DNA of 64,000 nucleotides from Brumimicrobium glaciale (GCF_004152935.1 NZ_SETE01000008.1:1-64000); one strand, 5' to 3'; shown: positions 14,817 to 24,707, numbered from the stretch's first letter. Numbers and translations: made by a program. Notes: generated from the sequence alone by a model not told the origin.

Positions 14817-17282
14817 ATGGAAAAGTTTCCTCACCTAAAATTTGTTCAGAAACTAAAAGGTAAACCTCGCTTTTTTGGTGGAGGTGGCCCAAATCCTAGA
14901 ACCTTAGAAAATAAAAATAATAGACAACAACATAGTCAAAAACTCCAACGTTGGTCTTCATCAGGTAAATCAGATTGGATTAATTCTTTTAATCAAAGAG
15001 AAGATAATAATCTTGCAAATTTAGATAAAGACATTGTTCCTATTTTTATTCGAGTCAATCCTGATATTATTGATGCTGAATTTGATTTAGAGTCTTTTGG
15101 TATTGAACTAATATCGGAAGAAGAGGATGGGTATATTATTGGTGCATCATTGGATAATTTCCGAACATTAGAAGAAAAAATTCAAGGATTTATAGACTCT
15201 GAACATGGAACCGGGAGAATAGCTGATTTTTGGGAAATATTTGAGGGAAATAGAGAGGATTGGAGACCTAGTCACATTTTATCTGAAAAACTTCTTGCTG
15301 AATGGCAAGTAATCCAAGATGATAAATTTTACAATTTGGAAGTATCAATTGCTTTTGCAAAATCAATAGGTCCGGAACCAGATCAGACTAAAACAGGAGG
15401 TGAAACTCGTTTGAAAAAATATCAAGATAAGTTAATCGAACGTGATAACCTTCTGTTGGAAAGAGAAAATCACTTTCATGGATTTATCGAACATTATGGT
15501 GAGTTAATTAGCTCAATAGTTCATCTTGATGATAGCTTTGGATGTGAAGTTTCTATTACAGGTACAGGTTTAAAAGACCTTGTAGTAAATTATCAGTATG
15601 TATTTGAAGTATCTGAAATTGAAGAAATATTAGGAATTTCTGAAACTGAGAGCCATGTTCCATAAATTGAAATCCAGATTTTACCACCTAGTAATGATGC
15701 TATTGAAGTAGGTGTTATTGATAGTGGTATTATGGAAAATCACAAATACTTAACACAGGCCATTAAAAAACAACATTCCCAATCCTACGTTCATTCTGAT
15801 TCTTCAACAGCTGATAGTGTTAAAGGGGGAGGTCATGGAACAAAAGTGGCTGGTGCCATATTGTACCCAAATGGCTTGGCAAACTTAACTACTCCATATC
15901 AATTGCCTTGCTTCATTAGAAACATTAGAGTTCTTGATTCAAATAACTCATTAATTCATAACTATCCTGCTGAATTAATGATTAAAATATCTAATAACAA
16001 TTCAGATTGCAAAATTTTCAACTTATCAATATGTTCTAATGCTCCTCATAAGACTGGGCATATGTCTTCATGGGCAGCAATTATAGATAAGTTATCTTAT
16101 GAAAAAGATTTACTTTTTCTAATCTCAGCAGGAAATATATCTACTTTCGACATTAAGCACTTCTTAAATCAGGGAGCAACATATCCACAATATTTAGAGG
16201 AAAAGTATTGTAGATTAGCCAATCCATCTCAAAGTATCTTCTCACTATCTGTTGGTTCTATTAATATCAACAATTATGAAGATGTAAATTGGACTTCTAT
16301 TGGAGGCATTGGAGAAGTATCACCTTTTTCTAGAATTGGTACTGGAATATGGGGTGGGATAAAACCTGATGTTGTTGAACATGGTGGAGGTTTTATTATT
16401 TCTAAAAACGGAAATAATCAAATAAGAGAACATGAGAGTACTTCACCAGAGCTTATACGATCTACACTCCATGGTGGGAGTGCTTTAGGAAGGGATTCTG
16501 TAGGCACCTCATTTACGACTCCAAAAGTTTCATACATAGCAGCAATGCTAAAACAGCTTTATCCTGATGAGGATAATAATTTAATCCGCGCTTTTATTGC
16601 TCAAGGGGCGCGGTTACCAAACGAACACTTTAGAAACCCTTCTAAAACAAGTATTCGGTATTTTGGATACGGGCTTCCCTCACTAGAAAGGGTTACCAAA
16701 AATTCAGAGCATAGAATTACATTTTATAATACGGGTAAATTAAAAGCAGAAGAAGGCCATTTATATTCCTTAAGTATTCCAGAAGAAATAAGAGGACAAG
16801 GAGACGAATATGATATTTTAATTGAAATCACCTTGGCTTTTTCAACCAAAGTTAGACGTACCCGTCAAAAAACAAAGTCATACTTAGCTACTTGGCTTGA
16901 TTGGTCTACTTCTAAAATTGGTGAATCTTTTGAGGAATTTAAAGAATATGCTTTAAAAGAAATTGAAGAATCAAAAACTGATTATGATAAAGACGCTCGT
17001 AAAGTCTTTGATACTTTTAAATGGATGATTAATGATCGTAGTGACCATGGCTCAGTTCAGGGAATAAGTAGAACGAACAGCAGTCTTCAAAAAGATTGGA
17101 CAATAATGAAGTCCTATGAATTACCAAATGAATTAAATATTGCAGTAAGAGGTCATAAAGGCTGGGATAAAAACAAATCTGAAGTACCTTATGCATTAAC
17201 TGTTTCTATTGAAATATTAGGTTCAGACATCCCTATTTATGAAAGTATTAAGATAGAAAATGAAGTTGAAATAGAGGTATAA
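14817..17282 (+). pseudogene. ietS: S8 subtilase of the IetAS-like pair, interrupted by one in-frame stop
   Basis: A single reading frame of 822 codons is cut by TAA at 15663-15665 (codon 283). Otherwise it shows no frameshift. The first part (282 residues) is the N-terminal domain, with FFGGGGPNPRT and ISEEEDGYIIGAS. After the stop the same frame continues with IEVGVIDSGI, holding catalytic Asp302 (15720), then GGGHGTKVAG with His340 (15834) and GTSFTTPKVS with Ser565 (16509). All three triad residues are kept. An ATG at 15732 could restart translation but would leave out the Asp. The protein would be cytoplasmic (no signal peptide). A CAA or GAA to TAA change, or a sequencing error, would explain it. 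The long intact frame after the stop indicates the lesion is recent. Confidence 0.85.
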
Positions 17283-17396
17283 GCCAAGCTAAATACAACA
17301 GGTATTATTTAAGAACTAGTTTGACAATTTTCAACAGTAAATTGTAAGAATTCTAAACCATTGAATACAAAAAAAAAGATTCATTATCTATAACAT

Positions 17397-17433
17397 AAAA
17401 AAGCGGGATTTCCAGAAGGATTTCCCGCTTTTT
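17397..17433. terminator. Bidirectional terminator between the subtilase and osmC
   Basis: A-run, GCGGGATTTCC, AGAA loop, GGATTTCCCGC and T-run. It serves the convergent genes on both sides and is nearly identical to 13534-13570. Confidence 0.85.
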
Positions 17434-17480
17434 GATTGAGTATTAAATTCTATTGAATAATAACATCAAAATTAATTCTA

Positions 17481-17894
17481 CTATTTATTCAAAGTGTACT
17501 CCATTTTAATTTCTGTATCTAACAACACAGATATCGGACAATTCTTTTCCGCATCTTTTACCAGTTTTGAAAACTCATCATCTTTGATTCCATCAACTTT
17601 AGCTTTGAGTTTTAAATTAGAAGAAGTTACTTTTCCATCTTTCAATGTGATTGTCCCTTCTGTTTCTAATGTATCAGCTGTATAACCTGCTTCTTGCAGA
17701 TTAAAAGTCAACTGCATCGTAAAACATCCCGCATGACCCGCTGCAATTAATTCTTCAGGATTTGTTCCTTCACCATTTTCAAATCTACTGGTAAATGAAT
17801 AGTTGGTTTTATTTAAAACTTTACTTTGTGTTGTTAAATGACCTTTACCCTCTTTTCCGTTTCCGTTCCACACGGCTGTTGCTTTTCTTTCCAT
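17481..17894 (-). CDS. osmC: OsmC-type peroxiredoxin
   Basis: The 137-residue protein has the OsmC/Ohr fold signatures NPEELIAAGHAGCFTM with the peroxidatic Cys and EKNCPISVLL with the resolving Cys. The N-terminal WNGNGKEGKGHLTTQS fits OsmC rather than Ohr. It reduces organic hydroperoxides in the cytoplasm using thiol donors. It is divergent from the zinc peptidase gene at 18041. The OhrR-like regulator at 9851 might control it, but no shared operator was identified. Confidence 0.92.
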   Translation of the reverse strand: MERKATAVWNGNGKEGKGHLTTQSKVLNKTNYSFTSRFENGEGTNPEELIAAGHAGCFTMQLTFNLQEAGYTADTLETEGTITLKDGKVTSSNLKLKAKVDGIKDDEFSKLVKDAEKNCPISVLLDTEIKMEYTLNK

Positions 17895-18040
17895 AATTTG
17901 TCTTTTTTATAAAACGAATTGAAGGTGGATAATGTTTCTTTGATTGTGGTAAACAATGTTAAAGTGGAGCATGTCAATAAAAACAGAAGGAAATATTCTA
18001 TACTTTCCATATTTTTACACCAAAATATACACCACTCAAT

Positions 18041-18901
18041 ATGAAATGGAAAGGCAGAAGAAAAAGCAGTAACGTTGAGGACAGACGTGGAATGAGCTCT
18101 GGTAAAAAACTCATCGGTGGCGGTGGACTTATTGGAATAATCATCCTTTTGATTAGTGTATTTGGTGGAGAAACGGGGCAAACATTGGCTCCAATTTTAG
18201 ATCAAATAACACAATCTTCCTCTTCAAATACCCAGAACTTAACCCAACGAGAACTTTCAGCTGAAGAAATTGAATTGGGAGATTTTGTTTCTACAGTTTT
18301 TGCAGATACAGATGATATATGGAATAAAATCTTTAGAGAAAACGGAATGAACTACGAAGAACCAGGAATGGTTTTATTTACTGGAGATGTTGCTACAGCT
18401 TGCGGAAATGCGACTTCTGCCTCTGGACCTTTCTATTGTCCGGGTGATAAAAAAGTGTACATGGACTTAGACTTTTTCAATGAATTAGAAACTCGCTTTG
18501 GTGCCGAAGGTGGAGATTTCGCAATGGCTTATGTTATAGCACACGAAGTTGGTCACCACGTTCAAACACTTCTGGGAACAAGTGCTAAAGTCAGACAAAT
18601 GCAAAGTAAAATGTCTCAAAAAGAGGCCAATAAAATGACTGTAAAACAGGAACTTCAAGCCGATTTCTATGCTGGAGTTTGGGCATATTACATGAAACAA
18701 CACCTTGAAGAAGGCGATATCGATGAAGCGTTAAGTGCAGCAAATGCAGTTGGAGATGATGCAATTCAGAAAAGAGTTCAAGGTCATGTAACTCCAGATT
18801 CTTTTACTCACGGAACTTCTAGACAACGGAAAGAATGGTTTATGAAAGGATATAAATCAGGAGATATAAGTTTAGGGAATACTTTTGAGGGGGAATTGTA
18901 G
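18041..18901 (+). CDS. YpfJ-family neutral zinc metallopeptidase
   Basis: The start region MKWKGRRKSSNVEDRRG is the usual opening of YpfJ/KPN_02809 proteins, followed by a glycine-rich turn and one transmembrane helix (LIGIIILLISVFG). The catalytic HEVGHHVQ motif is at about residues 168-175, with ELQADFYAGVWA supplying the downstream acidic ligand. Length (286) is normal. It is anchored in the inner membrane with the catalytic part probably outside the cytoplasm. The substrate is unknown. Confidence 0.92.
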   Translation: MKWKGRRKSSNVEDRRGMSSGKKLIGGGGLIGIIILLISVFGGETGQTLAPILDQITQSSSSNTQNLTQRELSAEEIELGDFVSTVFADTDDIWNKIFRENGMNYEEPGMVLFTGDVATACGNATSASGPFYCPGDKKVYMDLDFFNELETRFGAEGGDFAMAYVIAHEVGHHVQTLLGTSAKVRQMQSKMSQKEANKMTVKQELQADFYAGVWAYYMKQHLEEGDIDEALSAANAVGDDAIQKRVQGHVTPDSFTHGTSRQRKEWFMKGYKSGDISLGNTFEGEL

Positions 18902-18980
18902 ATTGTTTTTTTGTGAATTTGTGAATTTGTAAATCTGTGAAGTTGTGAAGTTGTGGAGTTTTGGAGTTTTGGAGTTGTTT
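18902..18980. repeat. Degenerate short tandem repeats (TTGTGAA/GTTTTGGA words)
   Basis: Words such as TTGTGAATTTGTGAATTTG and TTGTGAAGTTGTGAAG, then TTTTGGAGTTTTGGAG, follow each other directly after the peptidase stop codon. They are 8-9 base units drifting in sequence, typical of slippage-generated intergenic DNA. Confidence 0.75.
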
Positions 18981-19324
18981 ACTCCAATGTAATATTAAGT
19001 CTAGTATTTGAGGCACTTCAAAAACTATTTTTTTTAAAAAAATAATTCGCGCTAAAAACATTCCGTTCATTCAAAAACGATTTAAAAAATCAAGAATAGA
19101 CTTTTAAATTACTGAAACATCCTGTTTTGTAATCTTGTAAGTTAAAAGCGCTATTACTTGAAATATTTTTTTGTGCTTTAATAACAAAATGAATCCCTCT
19201 CCTCCTACTCACCCCCTTTAAAAACGGTATCTTCGTGACTTCAAAGAATTAAAGAACGCATAAAAGCCAAGCGTATTTTTGGATACATCGGACTTTTAAG
19301 CAATTACACTAAAAAACAAACAAT
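18981..19324. other. Intergenic leader of the beta-helix gene, no gene seen
   Basis: The region is AT-rich with no credible frame. TATCTTCG at 19228-19235 is one base off the -7 consensus TAnnTTTG and may be the promoter of the gene at 19325, giving a leader of about 85 bases. Confidence 0.4.
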
Positions 19325-20797
19325 ATGAAAAAATTTACATTATTAGTCGTTAGTATTTTTACGACTTTAAGCAGTTTTGCTCAATTGACAACTCCTGGAA
19401 ATGGTGAGAAATTCGATTTGGCAGATTTATCAGTGCTTGATCCAACCATCTTAAGTTTTGATGGAACAAAATTTACGTTAAGTGATGATTTGATTATTTC
19501 GGCTACTGACACTTTAGAAATTACAACTTCTGATACCTTATTGGTTGATTTCGACAAACGCATTACCATTGAAGGTAGTTTTATAACGGATGCTGGTCAA
19601 GGGAATACTAAAATCTTTATCAGTTCGTCGGACACTTTGAATCCATCAGATGGAATTCGTTTTGAGGAATTTTCTTTTGGCTCAATAAAAAATACTGAAA
19701 TCACTTATACAGGAGGTTTGAAAGTATTGACAGAGGATTTTCTTATCGAAGATTCTTACTTGGCTTATAACGTTTCGGGTGTTTCAAGTGGTGCTGTGAT
19801 TTCATTATCTAGAGGTTCTGCAATTATTCAAAACAACACTTTTTACAAAAACGATTTACCTGCAGTTGGATCAGGTGCAAACCAAAGTGTTTCAGCTCAA
19901 ATACTGAATAACTGGATAGAAAAAAATGGTCAAGCCAATCAGAATCGTCCGCAATTGAACATGGGCCCAACTGGAACGGATACTTTAAGAATTATCGGCA
20001 ATACTATTATTGGTGATCCTGCAATGATAAAAGTTGGTGGAATTGGAGTTTCAAATTTCTTAGGTGCAGAGATCAATACAATTATAAAAAACAACGTTGT
20101 TCAGAACAATAGATATGGAATTACTGTAGCGGGATCAAATGCGTATGCTTCTATCAAAGGAAATATTATCGAGGACAACAATACACAAAATGACCCCAAC
20201 CTTGGAGGAAGTGGAATTTCCGTAAACAGTAGTAATGATACACAAACGATCATTGTGCGTGAAAATAAAATCCGTAGAAATCTTTGGGGAATTACAGTAA
20301 TTAGCGAAGGTTCTGTTGATTTAGGAACTGCTTCTGATTTAGGAAACAATCTATTCTCTGACAACGGAAATAACGGTGAAGTCTTCGCGCTTTACAACAA
20401 TACTGCACTTGAAATTAGCGCTATGGGAAATTGTTGGATAGAGTCAAATGAAGCTGCTGATTCTGCACAAATCGAAGAAGTTGTATTTCATGTAGTTGAC
20501 GATGCTACACTTGGTCTTGTTGATTTCAGTAACTGGTCTTGTGGTATTCTTTCAACAAATGCTCATGAATTGACAGAAATTAATGTTTATCCAAATCCTG
20601 CTTCAAACAGTATTCAATTTACAAATGACGCTAACTTTGAAGTTGTTGAATTATTAAATACTAGCGGAAAACTATTAAAGACTGTTCAACTTAAAAATGG
20701 CCAAAATCAAATTGATTTAGATTTCCCTCAAGGACTTTACTTATTGAATTTCAGTAATGAAAAACAACGTCTGACTAAGAAATTAATGATTAAATAA
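19325..20797 (+). CDS. Right-handed beta-helix protein with T9SS sorting domain
   Basis: Signal peptide MKKFTLLVVSIFTTLSSFAQ. Residues about 90-370 contain repeated beta-helix rungs with NNT, NNW, GNTI and ENKI turns (NNRYGITVAGSNAYA, ENKIRRNLWGITVI), as in right-handed parallel beta-helix proteins that bind or cleave polysaccharide. The last 75 residues are a type A T9SS sorting domain: VYPNPASNS, a middle LNTSGKLLKT and GLYLLNF...KKLMIK. It is exported to the cell surface by the type IX system. No catalytic pattern of a polysaccharide lyase could be identified. A terminator follows at 20848. Confidence 0.88.
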   Translation: MKKFTLLVVSIFTTLSSFAQLTTPGNGEKFDLADLSVLDPTILSFDGTKFTLSDDLIISATDTLEITTSDTLLVDFDKRITIEGSFITDAGQGNTKIFISSSDTLNPSDGIRFEEFSFGSIKNTEITYTGGLKVLTEDFLIEDSYLAYNVSGVSSGAVISLSRGSAIIQNNTFYKNDLPAVGSGANQSVSAQILNNWIEKNGQANQNRPQLNMGPTGTDTLRIIGNTIIGDPAMIKVGGIGVSNFLGAEINTIIKNNVVQNNRYGITVAGSNAYASIKGNIIEDNNTQNDPNLGGSGISVNSSNDTQTIIVRENKIRRNLWGITVISEGSVDLGTASDLGNNLFSDNGNNGEVFALYNNTALEISAMGNCWIESNEAADSAQIEEVVFHVVDDATLGLVDFSNWSCGILSTNAHELTEINVYPNPASNSIQFTNDANFEVVELLNTSGKLLKTVQLKNGQNQIDLDFPQGLYLLNFSNEKQRLTKKLMIK

Positions 20798-20847
20798 GAG
20801 ATTTAAAAGCTTAAATAACTGAGATTTAATTATACTCAGAAAATATT

Positions 20848-20892
20848 AAATAGGATGGTTCGGCATTTATGCATGAGTCATCCTATTTTTTG
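20848..20892 (+). terminator. Rho-independent terminator after the beta-helix gene
   Basis: AAATAGGATG pairs with CATCCTATTT across a 21-base loop and is followed by T-rich sequence. Confidence 0.75.
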
Positions 20893-21187
20893 TTTAAAAC
20901 GATTAACCCACTTCAGAAAAATCAAATATTTATAACAATCGTTTAGGAAATTAAAATAATTTTTATAAATTCACATCACTAAACAACTAATTTACAGGTC
21001 GATATATTTTTATCGCTTGAAATCAAACCACTATTCATGTAGTTTAAACAAGAATAGAAGAGTCTTCTAAATTGGTAGATTTTTCATTTAGGATATTTTT
21101 AATTAAAGTGAAGTCTAGCAATCACTTGAACAAACGGGGCGAAATCCGAAAAGCCATAAGAGTAGGAAGTATTAAAACACAACAAGT

Positions 21188-21364
21188 ATGAAAGGTCTAG
21201 CATATTTTACGGGAGCATTATTTTCAAGTCTAACAATTTTAGGATTACTTTTTAAAATCATGCATTGGCCCGGTGCAAATGTTGCACTTGTTCTTGGAAT
21301 GATGGGAAGTGCAATAATTTTTATTCCATTATTTACAATATATAAGTTCAGAAAAAGCAGTTAA
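21188..21364 (+). CDS. Small GldL-like two-helix membrane protein (58 aa)
   Basis: ATG at 21188 encodes MKGLAYFTGALFSSLTILGL, then LFKIMHWPGANVALVLGMM and a second hydrophobic segment, ending in a basic tail before TAA at 21362. The FKIMHWPGA motif between two transmembrane helices is the hallmark of GldL, the inner-membrane motor subunit of the T9SS/gliding machine. Here only the helical hairpin remains, without the long cytoplasmic domain of GldL (over 200 residues). It is free-standing between intergenic stretches. Similar short proteins may be stand-alone relatives. Whether it joins the motor is unknown. Confidence 0.7.
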   Translation: MKGLAYFTGALFSSLTILGLLFKIMHWPGANVALVLGMMGSAIIFIPLFTIYKFRKSS

Positions 21365-21519
21365 ATCAATGTATAAAGAAGACCAGTAGGCTAAACTGTT
21401 CATTTGTATTCTAATACTATAAAAAGAGCGAAAGGTAATCAAGGGAACAATTGATAATTTCACTGAACTATTCTCAGAAATTTAAACTGATTTGATTTGC
21501 ACTTCACTATTTTTGTAAC

Positions 21520-22566
21520 ATGACAATAATAATTGGTGCAGGTTTATCAGGACTTTTAACAGCTTATCGACTCAAAAAAGAAGGTGTTCCATTTAAGATT
21601 CTTGATGCGAGAACGAGAATTGGTGGAAGAATAAATACTGTTTATGGAACAAACGAAACACCTGTTGAAATGGGTGCAACTTGGTTTTATGCTCAACATG
21701 TTCATTTACTCAAATTATTGGAGGAATTAAATATCGAATATTTTGAGCAGCACATGGAGAATACAGTGTTCTTTCAGGCATCCTCCAATTCACCAATTCA
21801 AACAATGGAAATTCCGAAGCAAGCGCCTAGTTATAGAATTTCAGGTGGATCTTCTCACCTAATCAACACGTTATTTCTAGAATTAAATAAGGAAGATGTC
21901 TTTCTTAATCAATCGGTAAAGGAGATTAAATTTCAGAACAATTCATTTCAGGTTTTTGCTAATGATGTCTTTGAAGGAGATTCAGTTGTTTTAGCCATTC
22001 CACCAAAATTATGGACAAATAGAATTAATTTCGATCCGGAATTACCGAAGGATTTATCATCTGTGGCTAAAGAAACACATACTTGGATGGAGGATTCAAT
22101 TAAGATTGCTTTGACTTACAAAAGTCCGTTTTGGCAGGAAGAAAAACTTCCCTCAGCATTGTTTAGTCAAGCTGGACCAATCACTGAATTCTATGATCAT
22201 TGCAATCACGAAAGATCCAAATTTGCATTGTGTGGATTTACCAGTGTCTCATTTAAGCAACTGACGTATTCTGAAAGAAAGTCACGCGTAATAGAACAAG
22301 TAAAACTTGTATTCGGTAAAAAAGCTGCTGACTTTATTGATTATGAAGAATGTATTTGGAGCGATGAAAGATACACTTTTGAGGAATCTGATCGCGCTCT
22401 TTTACCCCATCAAAACAATGGAAATCCAATATTCAAGAATTCTTTATTTGAAAACAGATTATTCATTTCCAGTTCAGAATCAGCTTCCACTTACCCAGGT
22501 TATATGGAAGGCGCAGTTTATTCGGGGAATGTTACGGCTGAGAAAGTGATTGGTTTAGGGAAATAA
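21520..22566 (+). CDS. FAD-dependent flavin monoamine oxidase family protein
   Basis: The Rossmann dinucleotide motif IIGAGLSGLLTAYRL at the very N-terminus is followed by ARTRIGGRI, the GG motif of amine oxidases, and PVEMGATWF. The C-terminus ISSSESASTYPGYMEGAVYSG contacts the flavin in this family. At 348 residues it is shorter than typical monoamine oxidases (about 450), but both ends of the fold are present. No signal peptide is visible. The substrate is unknown (amine, protoporphyrinogen or carotenoid-like). TATTTTTG at 21508-21515 matches the -7 consensus just before the ATG. Confidence 0.85.
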   Translation: MTIIIGAGLSGLLTAYRLKKEGVPFKILDARTRIGGRINTVYGTNETPVEMGATWFYAQHVHLLKLLEELNIEYFEQHMENTVFFQASSNSPIQTMEIPKQAPSYRISGGSSHLINTLFLELNKEDVFLNQSVKEIKFQNNSFQVFANDVFEGDSVVLAIPPKLWTNRINFDPELPKDLSSVAKETHTWMEDSIKIALTYKSPFWQEEKLPSALFSQAGPITEFYDHCNHERSKFALCGFTSVSFKQLTYSERKSRVIEQVKLVFGKKAADFIDYEECIWSDERYTFEESDRALLPHQNNGNPIFKNSLFENRLFISSSESASTYPGYMEGAVYSGNVTAEKVIGLGK

Positions 22567-22670
22567 TTGTCAGTGAAAACATTTACGAACAGCTCTACCC
22601 TACTTTCAAATGCAGTTTATAATTCTTACTTTAGTAATTGATTGAATTCCAAATTCACAAAACTCGTCAA

Positions 22671-23141
22671 ATGAAGAAATTCCTCTTTTTAATCCTCACA
22701 ATTTTCACAACTATGACAAACGCACAAAACAACATTACAGAACCTATTCTAACAGGAGAAATGGCTGCCAAAATGGTTCAAGCAGCTTTTGACCAAGCCA
22801 ATAAAGATGGACTATTTGTGACGATTACAATTGTTGATAAATCGGGACAAACATTAGCTGTATTGAGACATCACAATGCAGGTGTTCATACAATTCGTGC
22901 GAGTTATAAAAAAGCTTATACTGCTTGTTCTCAAAAAAGAGAAACTGCAGAAATTGCGAAAGGAATCAAAGAAGGTTCAATTCCAGAAGATGTTCGTTAT
23001 TTGGATGAAAATATGCTCATGATGGATGGCGGAATTCCAATCTTTATCAATGGAAAAGTGGTTGGTGGAATTGGCGTTGGTGGAGCGCATGGAAGTGAAG
23101 ATGTTCGGATTGCCAAAGTTGGATTGAGTGTTTTAAACTGA
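22671..23141 (+). CDS. GlcG/HbpS-family secreted protein
   Basis: The ATG at 22671 is chosen because it starts a signal peptide ([19 protein letters not shown]); the frame is open from 22638. The mature part is a GlcG/HbpS domain with [25 protein letters not shown], and the C-terminal [19 protein letters not shown]. Family members bind haem (HbpS) or occur in glycolate clusters. It should be periplasmic. No glycolate genes are nearby. Confidence 0.88.
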   Translation: MKKFLFLILTIFTTMTNAQNNITEPILTGEMAAKMVQAAFDQANKDGLFVTITIVDKSGQTLAVLRHHNAGVHTIRASYKKAYTACSQKRETAEIAKGIKEGSIPEDVRYLDENMLMMDGGIPIFINGKVVGGIGVGGAHGSEDVRIAKVGLSVLN

Positions 23142-23204
23142 AGCAATGTGTTCCAAAAGCCACATGAATTCATTAAAGAATAAAACTCCTTATTAATTGA
23201 GGTA

Positions 23205-23250
23205 TTTAGATTTTAGACTATTAGATGTTAGACATTAGACATTTTTTTTT
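23205..23250. repeat. TTAGAC-word intergenic repeat (partial copy)
   Basis: ATTTTAGACTATTAGATG then TTAGACATTAGAC followed by a T-run. The same words occur at 59965-60000 and, more weakly, at 5065-5080, marking a dispersed repeat family. Confidence 0.5.
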
Positions 23251-23317
23251 TTATAATTGCGTTGACAAGATAGGCTGTTAATTAAAGAATCTCTGAACTA
23301 TGCCCATCTTCAACTTA

Positions 23318-23387
23318 GCCCACAGAGTGGGTGACATGTTAATAAAAAACGTTTAACGTTTTTAAAAAGCCACAGAGTGGTGACACG
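23318..23387. repeat. Direct repeat pair around a palindrome
   Basis: GCCCACAGAGTGGGTGACATG at 23318-23338 and GCCACAGAGTGGTGACACG at 23369-23387 flank the palindrome AAAAACGTT-T-AACGTTTTT (23345-23363). Each repeat unit is itself a small hairpin (CCAC...GTGG). The element is compact (70 bases) and intergenic between convergent genes. Confidence 0.8.
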
Positions 23388-23440
23388 CTATACACACATC
23401 CCCGCTCTTCTCTGATACATAACTTACGATGACCTTAAAA

Positions 23441-24499
23441 TCAAAACTTCTTATATTCATAAACATACTTAATTTCAGACCATTCAACTTCCTTTTCACG
23501 TCTAATCACAATTCTAGTCAACTGATTTTCGGCGTTATAAGCCCTATTCGACTCAGCGATTAATAAACCATCAACAAAAACATACCTCCATAGAGTATTT
23601 CCATCAACTTTAGCAATAGACTCCTTATAAACTGTTCCTTTAATAGGTTTAGCGTCTTCTCGAGATTGCATTTTCCAATCTGTCTTAATCAATGTATCTC
23701 CAATTATCTCGTAACTGTAACTCATAAAAGTAGTGTCTCCTTTTTGAGAATTCTTAACCTCTAAATAAATCATCCGACCTGAAGAATCATATTCATACCT
23801 TCCTGTTGTATCGTTCCTCTTTATAATTTCCAATGCTTGCCCTGCTTTGTTTCTAATAACTTTAGTGACAGCTTTTAATTCAAATTTATTATTGTTCATT
23901 TTTGGTTTATCAATCTCAGTAAAATCAATCCTTGAAGGTAATTCAACATCAACAACATGACCATCTAAATACATTCGATGAGTTTCTTTAGAAGGATTAA
24001 ATTTAGGCTTTGGGATATCAATTTTTCGGTATGATTTACTTGTTTGTACATAATTTAAGTCATCATAAAATGTAGTGTCTACATTATGTATTATTAATCT
24101 TCCTGTATCATTAAATGATTTGGACGAAGAACTTAAGCTTCGACCTAAACGATCTGTTTTCCGAATACGTTCGTAATTTCTGCCCGATTGGGTGATGATT
24201 GTAAGATCATTTTCATAAGAGTAAAAAGTAGTGTCCCATCTATCACGAAAATAAGGGCCACTTTGAACATATTGACTTATTTTATTGTCACTATTGTATT
24301 CCGTAAAAATTTCGGTTGTATCCTTCCTTTTGTAATTCACCGAAATAGAATAAATAGGTAACTTTTTTGAATTATACTCTATGGAATTCAAGCGAGTCAA
24401 TGTATCATTTTCAAATGTAGATTGACGTACAAGTAAAAAAGTGTCTTGCGATATCGCTTGAAAAGCACAAAAGAAAAGTATCAGATTTATAATTTTCAT
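23441..24499 (-). CDS. Secreted protein of unknown function with YD-like repeats
   Basis: The start at 24499 gives the signal peptide MKIINLILFFCAFQAISQ; the frame extends upstream to 24559 without a better signal. The mature 330 residues are rich in Thr/Tyr/Asp beta-strands, such as DTTFYSYENDLTI, GRYEYDSSGRMIYLEVKN and AYNAENQLTRIVI. They follow the pattern of YD/RHS-like or MORN-like beta repeats seen in many Bacteroidota envelope proteins. No catalytic motif or sorting domain was found, so it is probably periplasmic or outer-membrane attached. I do not recognise a named family. Confidence 0.65.
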   Translation of the reverse strand: MKIINLILFFCAFQAISQDTFLLVRQSTFENDTLTRLNSIEYNSKKLPIYSISVNYKRKDTTEIFTEYNSDNKISQYVQSGPYFRDRWDTTFYSYENDLTIITQSGRNYERIRKTDRLGRSLSSSSKSFNDTGRLIIHNVDTTFYDDLNYVQTSKSYRKIDIPKPKFNPSKETHRMYLDGHVVDVELPSRIDFTEIDKPKMNNNKFELKAVTKVIRNKAGQALEIIKRNDTTGRYEYDSSGRMIYLEVKNSQKGDTTFMSYSYEIIGDTLIKTDWKMQSREDAKPIKGTVYKESIAKVDGNTLWRYVFVDGLLIAESNRAYNAENQLTRIVIRREKEVEWSEIKYVYEYKKF

Positions 24500-24707
24500 A
24501 AGGCTAAAATTCATGCAAAAACCTTGCCCATTGAATAAAGAGTGAAAATTTACTTTCATTATACGAAAAAAGCAAAAACACCTTTATCGTAAGAAAAAGA
24601 CGAAGACGCTTGGCTTACATATCTTTATTATTAAAAAAACATTTCTTGAACATTAAATATTAGTTAATAATTATTAATTTCGCAGGAACACCAACCGTCT
24701 TTGTATA

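Noticed and set aside
15732-17282. Independent subtilase gene starting at ATG 15732
   Set aside because: The same frame continues upstream through the catalytic Asp (15720) to the stop at 15663, so a protein from 15732 would lack the Asp. The frame is better read as the rear part of an interrupted gene.
17834-18181. Minus-strand frame between osmC and the YpfJ-type gene
   Set aside because: It overlaps both the osmC start and the peptidase start and has no coding-like pattern or family signature.
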